Below, in pieces: positions 23,748 through 34,871 of a stretch of 64,000 nucleotides of DNA (its first letter is position 1; the number at the start of each line of letters is the position of its first letter). The notes below the pieces were generated by a model. It was not told where the DNA came from and did not search any database. It saw only the letters and a list, made by a program, of their open reading frames with translations. Source of the DNA: Dracaena cambodiana (Eukaryota > Streptophyta > Magnoliopsida > Asparagales > Asparagaceae); assembly GCA_036321105.1 (NCBI GenBank), contig JAYEPQ010000014.1, forward strand, positions 1,681,501 through 1,745,500. Reading direction: 5' to 3'. The translations under genes and the position numbers were made by a program.

Positions 23748-26724
23748 GGGAGCTTCCAAATGAGCACAACATTTTTTCTAGTGAGCCAGATTTCCTAGTG
23801 AGCCCATATAGAATTTACTGAAGGGAGGAATTTTCTAATGAGCACACTAGAAATTCCAAAAATACCCTTCCCTCTATTTATCATCCTCCTCTCCCTCTTC
23901 TCTCCCGTTTTCCTCTCTAACCCCTAAACTCAAAAGAAAACCCAAATCCTAACTCTTCCATTTCCCTCTTCTCTCCCATTTCCCATTTCCCATTTCCCTC
24001 TTCTCTCCCATCTCCCTCTCTCTCCCGTTCCTAGAGCCGTCGCCGCCGCCACCGATCGGACGCCGCCGCTACCGATCGGACGCCGCCGCCGCCGTCGCCG
24101 ACCTCTGGTCGTTGCCGCCGCCATTCTCCCACCGCCGCCACTGCCTTATCGTCATTACTAGGTGAGATTTGCTAATTTAATAATATTTTTTTTAATTTAG
24201 ATTTTTTTTATTTTTGGATCAAATAACTCTTCAATATTAGGGTTTGGTGATTTTGTTAAGTTGGAGAGGAGGAAGAGGGGAAGAGGTAACAAATTTGGTT
24301 GTAGCATTTTTTTGTTAATTTTTTTAATATTTAGATTATAATTATTAAGAAAAATTAATATTGTAATCCTAGTTGTAAAATATGTGAAATTTAGTTATTT
24401 TTCTAATCATGAACATTAATATTAAATTTTATTAGTTAATTTAATATATTGTCTTTCCAGGACGATTCATCTACACACAGAGACTAAAAGGCGCCAATGT
24501 AAACGATAAGATAGCTTGTTAATTCTATTTTTTTGTTAAAATTTATGGTTATATTTGGGTTCGTAAGCTCTGATTAGATATGGACATCTTATTTATTGAA
24601 TGTAAGATTGAATACGATGCCTATTATCGGTTACTGAAGTAGGGATTTGTTCAAGAGGAGTGAATTAAAATTCAAGCATGCCACTTACTCATGTTCATGG
24701 CTGTGTTAAGATTTTATTTTATACAACATTGGTACTAAATTTCAAGTTTTTCTTTTTCGGACTTTTGACTGATGTTGAAGGGGGACTTGAAGGAGACTTA
24801 GTATTGGGGATGTCACATTGTAAATATTAATATTGATATTATAGGGTCTATATTGTATCATAATTTGATGCAATGTTCGTGATGCATATCAGTAATGACT
24901 GATATTTAAAACCTTGGTTTATTTATAATATGTATTTTTTAAAAATTTCATTAGTTAGAGTATTACATATGGAACAAGAAACACAAACTGCAGAAAAACA
25001 AAATTATATAGTCTAAGTTCCAATCTTGGTCTACTTTTTTTTGAGTTCATGTATATTTTAAAGTCTGATACTGCAGTGTCTTGATTGTTATAATATTAAT
25101 TTTAACTGTCATGCTTAGATTAGTGAAACACTAATTTCACAGTCGTGTTTACATATGTATACTGTCAATTTGCAATTCAGTTTGTCTAGCGCGATTATTA
25201 TGTTAGTGGCTTAATTGTAAAGTATAATGTGTTTACTGATATGAATTTTATTTTGTATTGGCAGAATAAATGTCGGAGTGGTTAAAATAATTTTGCACCA
25301 TCAACAATCTCGCATGCACATGTAAGAAGTTAGAGTACAACTTCAGAATATAGATAAAATCATGGCCTATCTCTAGCAACCTAGCAATCTCAAATGACCA
25401 ATCTCTCTCAAACTTGCGAAGATTAAAACCGTGCAAACTGGTTACACTCAACCAGAGGAACAACCAAAGGAATAAGTAGATGAACATGCCACTCCTGATG
25501 CACCCGATACAACGAGAACGACTCGAACCACACGTCAACATCAACCCCCAGGGAAGACACAGAGACAGTGATTAGTTTAGATTCTAAGTGCAATGATCTC
25601 TCTAAATTTTTATTAGAGCCCGTAAATTTAATGTTCAACTTTTATCATGTATCTTTATTGATATTGTAAGAAACTCGAAGACAATGCTAACTGACTTTTA
25701 AGAAGATGAGTGATACTGTTTTTTATCATACTTTATGATATTTTGATGCGGCTTTGTTTTTTGCTTGTACTCGATCAAATTTTCTATTCTTGGATGTCCA
25801 TGACTTTTTATGTATATTTGTACTGCAATCGAATTGATTTCTATGATTGGATGTCCAGAACTTATTATGTATATTTGTACTGCAATTGAATTAATAATTT
25901 TTATTTTAATATTTAATTATTTGATTAGAAATCATATTGATATGGAATTGTACAAGAAAATATATTTATTTGGAAAAATAAAATAAAGTAAAAAAGAAAA
26001 TACAAATAAAGAAAATGCACAAGAAAATATATCATTATATGTTTCATTTAATTTATTTTTTAATTAGAATGAAATAGTGACTAAGGAAAAAAAAAACTTG
26101 TTTGAGTCCGAAATTTAATTAGATTTGTAATAGTTACACAAGAAAATATATTTATTTGGAAAAATAAAATAAAATAGTAAAGGATTTGCTGTTGATAGAA
26201 ATCGAGCTCAAGACACTCACATGTGAGATAAGAATACTCACCACTATGTTATAATGACTTCATGAATAATAAAACGAAAGCAAATCTATTTATAACTGTC
26301 CGGACTTCCAGTCCGGACAGAGTTAGTTCTGTCCGGACAGAATCCCACCGTCCGGACTTCCAGTCCGGACGGATATTCGACCGTCCGGACTCTCAGTCCG
26401 GACTTTGAGTTTTTTTGGGTTCATAATTTTTTTCAATCCGTACAGTTTCTAGGGTTTTTGAGTAAGTAAAAACCTAATAAAATTAATTTTCAAATTTAAT
26501 TTGTGAGATAATTTAATATAGGAGAAGATTTGATAGAATAGTTTTGGGTTTTAGGTTTTTTTTTTTTTTGGGTTATCTGTAGTTTTAGAAGAGAAGGAGA
26601 AGAGAGGTTGAAGAAAGGGTATTTTAGTCAAAAAAATTGATGGCAAACTTGTAATATATATGAAGTTTTTAAGTGGGCTCACTAGGAAAAAAAAAAAAAA
26701 AGTTGTGCCCCTTTAGAAGTTCCC
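23748..26724. mobile_element. 2977-bp Mutator-like TIR element with gene-like structure
   Basis: The ends GGGAGCTTCCAAATGAGCAC and (reverse complement of the right end) GGGAACTTCTAAAGGGGCAC are flanked by a perfect 9-bp duplication GCCGAGGAG (23739-23747, 26725-26733), the Mutator hallmark. Inside the left end come a CT-rich stretch, a (CCG)n-rich block (24030-24140) and a plausible GTGAGA...CTTTCCAG intron (about 24161-24461). Near 25430-25570 an interrupted frame ends TRTTRTTRQHQPPGKTQRQ. No transposase is recognisable. Likely a non-autonomous or decayed element that may still be transcribed from its left end. Confidence 0.8.
26296..26403. repeat. Cluster of four GTCCGGAC palindromes
   Basis: Perfect or near-perfect palindromes lie at 26296-26320 (11-bp arms, 3-nt loop), 26329-26340 (12-bp palindrome), 26348-26372 (11-bp arms) and 26381-26403. 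All centre on GTCCGGAC. They sit subterminally in the 3-kb TIR element; diverged versions occur in the relative at 18350-18440. Confidence 0.9.
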
Positions 26725-26733
26725 GCCGAGGAG

Positions 26734-27351
26734 TGGTGGTGGTAGGTGAGTAGGGCCTGGGTGAGGAGGCCCAGGTGGAAGTAGAGAAAGTTGATTAGGT
26801 GGGTGTGAGAGTCAGGGAGGAGGGAGTTAGTGGTGATGAGTTGAGTGATGTATATAATTACTTGTAATATAATACAATTACAGTTTTACTTGTAGGAATA
26901 TAGAACTGCAACTTCCACTGTTACTTACAAATATCTCATAGTTTCTTGTGCCATACTGATAAAGACTTATATTTTTTTAAATTTACCTAAGGATCGTCCA
27001 ACGTGGCAACCGAACCAGGTTTATTTTATTAACCAAGATATTTATTGTTTCACGAGAAAATTGAGAGTTAGTGTCTCTTAGGATGAGGGTCGAAATATTT
27101 TTGTTGCATTGTATTATCTCAGCGCTTGGGGGTGGACCACAATTGAAGGAGGCAGCTATTTTGGACCCCCCATGTGAGACTTTTACCCCAAACTCAGGCC
27201 CATGTTCCGTTTCAAATATGATGCAGCATTCATGACTCATATTTGTCACATGGTTCCCAATCTCTCTCTCATCACCACCCCCGTAGAGAATTTCTTTAGC
27301 ATATGAGAGTAAATAAAAAACGGTACGTTCATCTTGAAACTGAAACCTATC
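26734..27351. other. Intergenic, with an unassigned 134-codon minus frame ending at 26983
   Basis: The frame 27387-26983 (-) is open but begins inside the neighbouring MITE and matches no family I know. Probably fortuitous or a gene relic. Confidence 0.3.
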
Positions 27352-27361
27352 ATTTATATTA

Positions 27362-27573
27362 GAGGAAACGGGAAATTCACCGGTCATGAAGAGAGTTCAT
27401 TTACTGTCGTTTAGCTGGCCCAATACAATTATTACACGTGGCGCTACTTAATGTAACAAATAAAAAAACTCGCTTAATCGCCCTTTGAGTGGTACCACGC
27501 TTAATAATTTTATTGAGCCACCTAAACGTCGGTGAAGGAACTTCCTTCACCGTCGGTAAATTTTCCGTTTACT
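27362..27573. mobile_element. 212-bp MITE with 10-bp target duplication
   Basis: The terminal repeats, GAGGAAACGGGAAATTCACC and (inverted) AGTAAACGGAAAATTTACC, are flanked by ATTTATATTA on both sides (27352-27361, 27574-27583). The inside carries TACACGTGGC and paired GGTGAAGGAA-type arms. The same family recurs twice in the chitinase duplication. Duplication length suggests a Mutator-like origin. Confidence 0.85.
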
Positions 27574-27583
27574 ATTTATATTA

Positions 27584-28483
27584 TATGAACATGATTTTAT
27601 GATAAATGTTAGAGAAAAATATTAGAGTTAATCCATAAGTGAATGATGATTAGGTAATATAGTTAAATGATTGATGGAATAGTAAAATATATGAAAAATA
27701 TCGCCAACCAAATTTGAAAATTAATCATGTTTTCATACTATAATTTAAACATATAAATATGTGCTCTCAATTGATTTCATTCACCACTAAAATCCATCAT
27801 CCATTCAAGAAAGAGAAAAGTGAAAATAAGATAGAGAAAGGAAGAGATGAGAGAAGAAACTATGTATGCTCTGCGGGATACTCTCTTCATGTGGTATCCA
27901 TCACGGTGTTAGTCTGGTGCTTCTAGTACAGACTAAGTTATCTAACAAGGTTTGAGGTTTTTTTCGTGTTGGAGATAATATCGTAACACTCTCTATTTTC
28001 TGAAGGTTGTTTTATTTATCTGGAATAGTTGAATTCGCTCTTTGATTGTCCCGTAGTTTTTTCCGTAAGAATTTTTCACATAAATACTATGTGTCATTTA
28101 TAACTTGTTAATTTACTTATAACTAACTTATTATTTACACACAAGTCGTGACCTGGAAATTGATAGGTTTCTTCATGTTCCGATAGATATAGATATATGT
28201 TCTTTTTTGGTTTCTGAACATCTTTCATGTTTTGTTTTGCATTTTTACGCCGTATTCAAGTTTGTATATGTTTTTCGCTATATTATGAATTGGCTGGAAA
28301 TATTATATTTAGACACTATTTTTTCTCTTGAAAAACAACTACCTCTAATAATTTGATAAATAAATAATAAAAGCAATAAAGAGACCCATTTTGCAAATCT
28401 CCTCAAAATTATTCTCCATGGAGATTTGATTCGGCTTCATGAGGAGAACGTGGGTACTGAAGAATCCAGCTGCTGCCCTAGCT
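27584..28483. other. Intergenic upstream of the RCI2 gene
   Basis: AT-rich; no coding frame recognised. Confidence 0.5.
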
Positions 28484-28484
28484 G

Positions 28485-28569
<85 letters not shown>
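28484..28569. repeat. (AT)n microsatellite
   Basis: About 43 AT dinucleotides without interruption, ~240 bp upstream of the RCI2 start codon. Confidence 0.97.
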
Positions 28570-28570
<1 letters not shown>

Positions 28571-28809
28571 CTTTTTTTATTTTAAAAAAACAAAAGAAAT
28601 TGCTTACGGCAAAGCAAAATCCACCAGCATATATTAAAAAAAAATATTTTTTTTTTTTCCCTTGGAGTATCAGATCCTTATCAACACCTAAGCATCACGC
28701 GCTAATCACGTGACAGAACCGCCTATATATTTATCCCTGGCTAGCTACAGTTTAGTCCCTCTAGAGTTCTTGAAGAAGTCTCCCTCTGATTTGATTCTTG
28801 AAGTCAACC

Positions 28810-29124
28810 ATGGCCGATGAAGGAACCGGAGCCGGAGCCGCCACCTGCATCGACATCCTCATCGCCATCCTCCTCCCTCCCCTCGGTGTCTTCCTCAAGT
28901 TCGGCTGCGGGGTAACCTATCTTCATCCCTGTTTTGCTTTTCTTTGTAAAATACGCGACGAGACAGTACAAGTGATATACAAAGCTTCATATTATGTACG
29001 ATCCACTGAGATCTAGTCCCTTGTGTGTTGAATTTTATAGGTCGAGTTCTGGATCTGCCTGCTGCTGACCGTGCTCGGGTACTTGCCCGGCATCATCTAC
29101 GCTGTCTATGCCATCACTAAGTGA
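28810..29124 (+). CDS. RCI2: RCI2/PMP3 (LTI6) small hydrophobic membrane protein
   Basis: Two exons, 28810-28911 and 29041-29124, join in phase to 61 aa. The protein matches the Pmp3 family along its length: CIDILIAILLPPLGVFLKFGCG (first membrane helix) and FWICLLLTVLGYLPGIIYAVYAITK (second helix). The N-terminus, MADEGTGAGAAT, is a few residues longer than in typical ~54-residue members. Family proteins sit in the plasma membrane, affect ion homeostasis and membrane potential, and are often induced by cold, salt or ABA; induction here is not shown. The start is the first ATG in good context (ACCATGGC). A GTACTA...TTCCAG pair at about 29153-29259 suggests a 3'-UTR intron. Confidence 0.95.
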
Positions 29125-29762
29125 AGATAGAACTCCATTTGATCTCTTCTCAGGTACTAATTTTTTTTATTTTTTATTTTTTGTTTTAAAACTATGGTGG
29201 TATTAGTTCTTGCTTTAATAATTAAATTTTAAAAAAAAAATTGATTATATTATTCCAGGGAAGGGAGTGGATTCTTGTTTGTGGATGTAAACTGCTGGCC
29301 TTTTGCTTCTGTGGATGGATTGATGAGTTCAGTTCAGTTGGGATTTTTATAATTTTATTTTTATTTCATTTTATTTTGTTCAGTAAATGGGTTGTAATGT
29401 TACTACTTGTACCGCTTTGTTGTTACCATTCCAGCTAATGTAATTTATTTATTATTAGCTGTTATTATTATTATTAATTCTTTGCTTGTGTTGTCTCAAA
29501 TTCTGGCCTTTTTACATCATTTTTAATGTTTTTTTTTTTCTAATTATGTTGGGAAATAGGTGAGGAAGGGAAAAAAGAGAGTTTTTTTTTTTTTTTTTTG
29601 GAATCAAAGATTCTGGCTTTGGATTGCGGAGCATAAAATGATTGATGAATCATATCAATACAGTCTGGTGTATAAACTATGGTCTCGGGTTTAGAGCATA
29701 ATTAATGGCTCAGATATTTCATGGGTTAGTACTTGAATGTGGTATATCTTTGAGTTCTAAGG

Positions 29763-30225
29763 AGAATTTTCAAATTAGCACACTTATTTATAATTTTACC
29801 ATTTAAATTTTATAGGACAAAATAATTTTTATTTTAAACTTCTTTATTCTCTCTTATTTCCTTCACTGTCATTACTTTTCCACTGTCGCCGCCGTCATTC
29901 CTGCTCTTCTCCGCCGTCATTCCTGCTCTTCTCCGACGGCAAGATCAAATGTGCACTCGTTATTCAATGCAAGTTCCAAATATTGATAAAAAAATGTGCT
30001 TGTTTTTCACTATAAAGCTCCAAATATTGATTTGGATTATACAGTTCAGATTCACTATAGTGGATCCGAACTTACAGTTCAAGATCCATTATGGTGAAAG
30101 TGATGGTAGATTTGGATTTTTTGGTGTGCTCACTAAGAAAAATTTTCTTTTTTTAAAAAAGATGGTGAGCTCACTAGAAAAAATCATCTGACTAGTAAAA
30201 AAAGGTGTGCCTTCTAGAAACTCCC
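29763..30225. mobile_element. 463-bp Mutator-like TIR element
   Basis: The left end AGAATTTTCAAATTAGCACAC and the reverse complement of the right end GGGAGTTTCTAGAAGGCACACC are flanked by GTTCTAAGG (29754-29762 and 30226-30234; the match extends to 12 bp). Inside are a CT-rich stretch and a CCG/CTCTTCTCCG repeat, as in the 3-kb relative. It lies ~640 bp downstream of the RCI2 stop. Confidence 0.8.
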
Positions 30226-30234
30226 GTTCTAAGG

Positions 30235-30744
30235 AGACGAAACAATATGTTCTCCTGAATGATATATGGTTTTACGTTAGAGCATGATTAACGACTGAGA
30301 TCTTTCGGAGATTGGCATTGAAGTGGATCCTTCTCCATGGGATTTGACCGCAATGGAGATGGTATTTTGAAACTTATTATAAACCCTTCTCTCCTTTGAA
30401 TCATCTTATTCTGGTTAAATTAGATGATGGAAGGTTCCAGATTTTATAGACCTTTATCTGGTCAGATGTCTGGTCAATAATACTTGCATGGTGGGTGGGT
30501 GGAACATGGAACCTTTATAGAGCATATACCACCAACCATACAAAATTGTAAAAGGTCCCATCCCCAGCCAATGTTGTGTGCAACTAAAGTTTTCATGATA
30601 ACTTGATAAACAAACATGAACCCAACACATGGAAGCTAACGATAACACCACATGCAATTGATATACCATCAAGTTTCCTTCGTCTACATTATCTGTCATA
30701 TTCAACCATAGAGTAGCTTCATTCGCATAAAAATAATATTATCG
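30235..30744. other. Intergenic, no gene recognised
   Basis: No feature seen. The right border is the start of the chitinase segmental duplication. Confidence 0.5.
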
Positions 30745-31247
30745 TGCAGGGGTAGGTATCCGATTGTTCAAGTATATTTAGATGTCAATATCGAGCATAA
30801 GTATTATCTTTATATAGATTTGATCATTTAATTTAATTTAGATAATTAATCGGACTCCAACTTTATAGTCATCAGGACATCTAGGCCTCCAAATTTATCC
30901 CTTAGAGTGCACCTTATATAGGTTAACCCAAGCCCATGCTGGGCCTAGGGCCATGACCATAACTTAGGGCAAATACAAGTCCCCCCGAGCCCTAGCTAGA
31001 GCATCAACTTCCTCCACTAGATCCCATCTCGCCATCTCTACATACTCATCACCAAAACACCAACACTCCAGCCGCCCCCTTTTCATCTTCTCCCTCTGTT
31101 CAACCTCATCAATAGATCTGATCTCTCTAGCTCCTCCTTAGAGTGGTAGGCGACGGCGATAATCGTATGTGCTTTGCAACCGGAGACCGAAAGAAAATGG
31201 TGCGAAAGTTAACTTCATAATCGCTAACCAGTCTATAAAATTATTTA

Positions 31248-31451
31248 GAGAAAATAGAAAATTCACCAGCGGTGAAGGGAGTCCCTTCACCGCTGCTGCT
31301 TATATGACCCAATACAATTATTACACGTGGCACCACCTAAGTTAACAAATAAAAGAACTTATTTAAACATCTTTTGAGTGGCGCCATATGTAATAAACTT
31401 AAGTGACAGTGAAAGAACTTCCTTCACCGCTAGTGAATTTCCCGTTTACTC
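31248..31451. mobile_element. MITE, same family as 27362-27573, in duplication unit 1
   Basis: Flanked by AATTATTTA (31239-31247, 31452-31460). Terminal repeats GAGAAAATAGAAAATTCACC and inverted GAGTAAACGGGAAATTCAC. Confidence 0.85.
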
Positions 31452-31828
31452 AATTATTTACTGTATCCTGACTAATTATTGTTGAAAGAGATTGTGCAAT
31501 AGAGAGTATAACTGATATCATTTGTTGGATAGTGGCATTCTTTTTCCTTCTTTTGATGTGAAATTTTATCTTTTCACTTTATATGAGCTTGACAACCATA
31601 ATCATAATATCTTTACCCTTTGATGTTGCATTTGTCTATTGAAGTTAGTATGGTGCATATTCTTAGCAAATTCTATGGTAACGTAGTAGAATCGCAGTTC
31701 TCATCGAAATCAAACACTTTATTCGAACGTATGCAGAATTAAACTTTGGAAACTTGCTTTCCAAAGCTAATTTCAAGACATTTGAAAAATATCTTTTTCC
31801 TTATTATTCATCATCTACTTAAATTCAT

Positions 31829-33218
31829 TCAAATCAACACATTCAATGTGGAAATTAAAGGAAATTGCAATGGAGAAACAATTTGCAAATCAAATGGTTT
31901 TTGATTAGCACAATCCAAATTGGGCCCCACATCCACATTGAGCATCTGAGCATATCTCTTGTAGAACCCAATCCTATCATTAACTCGGGCTTCGTCTGGG
32001 ATCCCGCACTCGAGTCCACCATTCACAATGTTTGTGACCAGGCCAAACCCAGCGGTCCGGTTGGCCTGCAGGTCGGCCTGAGTGGGCCTATACCGGCCCA
32101 CCATGACGTCGTGGCAGGAGGGTTTGGGCTTACGTGGCGTCATCCAGAACCAGAGTGCGCTCTTGAAAGCGATGACAGAGTCGTTGGCCACGATCTCCGG
32201 GTTTTTGAGCCCGTCAAAGCCCAAGGCCTGCCCAGCTGGGCCGTAATTGTAATTCCTGCAAATATTTTAGACCAGAAGTGTAAACACGAGAAAAAAGATG
32301 ACATGTATATATTTAAAAAATCAAAATGAAATTTATAAATCAAAGTTGAACTTAAAAATTCAACTTCTTTGTATATTTGGGTGTTTTTGCCCAAATTTAC
32401 AAATGCATATTAGTTTAAAAGTATTTTTTTTTTAATTATAGAACAAATGGCCGATAGAAATCTTGTTAGGTGACATTTCTTTAGTTGTCTATATAACCTT
32501 GTCCTAGCTAGCTAGTGTATAAATTGTGCATGTCCAACTTGTATCTTGTCTTAATTGAGCTTGCCAACGCATTATCAACTACCATTAGCAATACAATACG
32601 AATTAAACCAAACACTAATCACTAAACTCCTAACACATGCAGCTTAGTTTTAGTTAAAATTAATACAAGCTTTCATGCAGGGACGGTCTCTTACCATGAG
32701 AGCTGGATGGGTCCTCGGCCATGGTACGACTTGTTCGGATAGCACGGCCACTCGGTGTCGCTCGCGTCGCAGTAGTTGCTCCCGGGGCTGATCTCCTCCT
32801 TGAAGCACAACCCCCATGCGTACGGTCCGCCCGGAGCCTTCGCCCACCCTCCTGCACGAGAGTTCATTAAAATACAACATAAAAAAGATTAAAATTCTAC
32901 CAGATACACATTTATTTACAAACCTGTAGTCGCATGTGAGATCTGACCGAAGAACGCTGCGACTTCGCGCTTGCGGGTGTCGAGATCCCCAGTGGTGCCG
33001 AACTTGGGGAAACGCCTGGCGGCGGCGATGAAGGCGGAGTAGGGGTAGAATCCCTTGGCGGGGCAAACGGCATCGTCTTTGTGTAGGAACATGGAGTTGT
33101 AGAGATCTTCGGAGATGATGGACAATACGTCGGAGCATTCGTGTCGTGCATCGGCGAGGAGAGAGCAGAGGAGGAGGAGGAGGAGGACAGGAGAGAGGAG
33201 AGGAGATGAAGAGGCCAT
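31829..33218 (-). CDS. GH19 class II-type chitinase, catalytic glutamate replaced by alanine
   Basis: Three exons (33218-32924, 32851-32695, 32255-31829) join in phase to 292 aa. The start MASSSPLLSPVLLLLLL is a signal peptide ending near ADA; there is no hevein chitin-binding domain, so it is class II-like and secreted. The GH19 core is intact: KGFYPYSAFIAAARRFPKFG, GGPYAWGLCFKEE (second catalytic Glu kept), YHGRGPIQLSW, ALWFWMT and FGLVTNIVNGGLECG. The first catalytic motif, normally HETTGG, reads HATTGG at residue 96 (GCG for GAA). A one-base loss in the final TTTTGA removes the stop used by the sister gene and adds 20 residues. Chitin hydrolysis should be abolished or greatly reduced (inference); chitin binding could remain. 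The rest of the frame is unbroken. Confidence 0.9.
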
Positions 33219-33924
33219 GGCTTTGAATTTGATGGAGAAGGGATAGAATTGGATGGTGTGTGTGCGCGTGTATATATTGTGAGGTTGGGGACTTGTGCGC
33301 ATGCTTTGCTTATGCGTTTGCAGGTTGAACATGTCGTAAATGTGGGGAAAGTAGTGCAGGTGTAGGTATCCGATTGTTCAAGTATATTCATATGTCAATA
33401 TCGAGCATAAGTATTAACTTAGTTATATAAATTCGATTTTTCAACAATATTCGATCTGATCATTTAATTTAGATAATTAATCGGAATCCAACTTTATCGT
33501 CATCAGGACATCTAGGTCTCCAAATTTATCGAGCATAAGCATTCATTGTTCAACGCATGCCATATATGTTATGATTTCATGATAAAAGTGTCCACCGCAC
33601 CTTATATAGTTTAACCCAAGCCCAGATTGCGCCTGGGGTCATGACCATAACTTAGGGCAAATACAAGTCCCCCCAAGCCCTAGCTAGGGCATCAACTTCC
33701 TCCACGCGATCCCATCTCACCATCTCTACATACTCACCACCAAAACACCAACACTAAAGTCGCCCCCTTTTCATCTTCTCCCTCATCCAACCTCATCAAT
33801 AGATCTGATCTCTCTAGCTCCTCCTTGGAGTGGCAGGCAACGATCGTGTATGTGCTTTGCAACTGAAGACAAAAAAAAAATGGTGCTAACTTCATAATCG
33901 CTAACTAGTCTATAAAATTATTTT

Positions 33925-34139
33925 GAGAAAATAGAAAATTTACTGGCGGTAAAGAGAGTTCCTTCACTGTTGCTGCTTAGATGGCCAAATACAATTATTA
34001 CACGTGGTGCTACTTAAAATAATAAATAAAAGAACTCCTTTAACTGTTTTTAAGTGGCTCCATGTATAATAATTGTATTGGACCAACTAAGCGGTGGTGA
34101 AAAAACTTCCTTCACCGTCAATGAATTTCCTGTTTGCTC
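33925..34139. mobile_element. MITE, same family, in duplication unit 2
   Basis: Flanked by AATTATTTT and AATTATTTA (33916-33924, 34140-34148). It sits at the same relative position as the copy at 31248, so it was inserted before the segmental duplication. Confidence 0.8.
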
Positions 34140-34871
34140 AATTATTTATCGTATCCTAACTAATTATTGTTGAAAGAGATTGGGAAATAGAGAGTATAAG
34201 TGATATCATTTGTTGGATAGTGGCATTCTTTTCCCTTCTTTTGATGTGAAATCTTATCATTTTTTATTGTTACTTTATATGAGCTTGACAACCATAATCA
34301 TAATATCTTTACCTTTTTTATGTTGCATTTGTCTATGGAAGTTAGTATGGTGCATATTCTTAGCAAATTCTCCGTAATACCATAGATGCACGAATAGCAG
34401 TTAGTTAAAATATCAAGCGCATATTTGTAAATTTAGTAGCTAGTGTTGTTGCATTCTTACTCTCTACATGTACAATAATATAACACCAGGATTTGAATTG
34501 AACTTGGTAAAAAATTAAACTTAAATAACCTGCATGATGTATGAAATGAGATATTAAATAATTTTATTGCGTCTCGAGATAGATATGGAAGACCTTATTA
34601 CTTTCATCACATCTTCATCTTGTAAGACATGAGAAAAACTATACTTCATGTGTAATAGACACCATAAAATTGCAATTCTCATCGAAATCAAACATTTTGG
34701 TCCAACAAATGTATGCAGAATTAAATTTTGGAAACTTGCTTTCCAAAGCTAATTTCAAGAGATTTGAAAAATATCTTTTTCCTTATTATTCATCATCTAC
34801 TCAAATTCATGCAAATCAACATATTCAATGTGGAAATAAAAGGAAATTGCAATGGAGAAACAATTTGCAAA

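Larger units (their letters stand above)
30745..33341. repeat. Tandem segmental duplication, unit 1
   Basis: From GTGCAGGGGTAGGTATCCG onward this segment is collinear with 33354-36320. Shared features include a gene-5'-end-like stretch (30930-31200), a MITE, the chitinase gene and its introns. The homology ends at GTCGTAAATGT (33341), ~120 bp upstream of the chitinase start codon. Confidence 0.9.

Noticed and set aside
26983..27387. 134-codon minus frame as a gene
   Set aside because: It starts within a MITE terminal repeat, has no recognisable motif and no splice context.
30930..31200. Possible gene 5' end (GGGCC boxes, CT-rich leader, AAAATGGTGCG), repeated at 33620-33900
   Set aside because: The ATG opens only a few codons before a stop in unit 1 and the sequence differs in unit 2; no downstream coding found. 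Probably a promoter relic.
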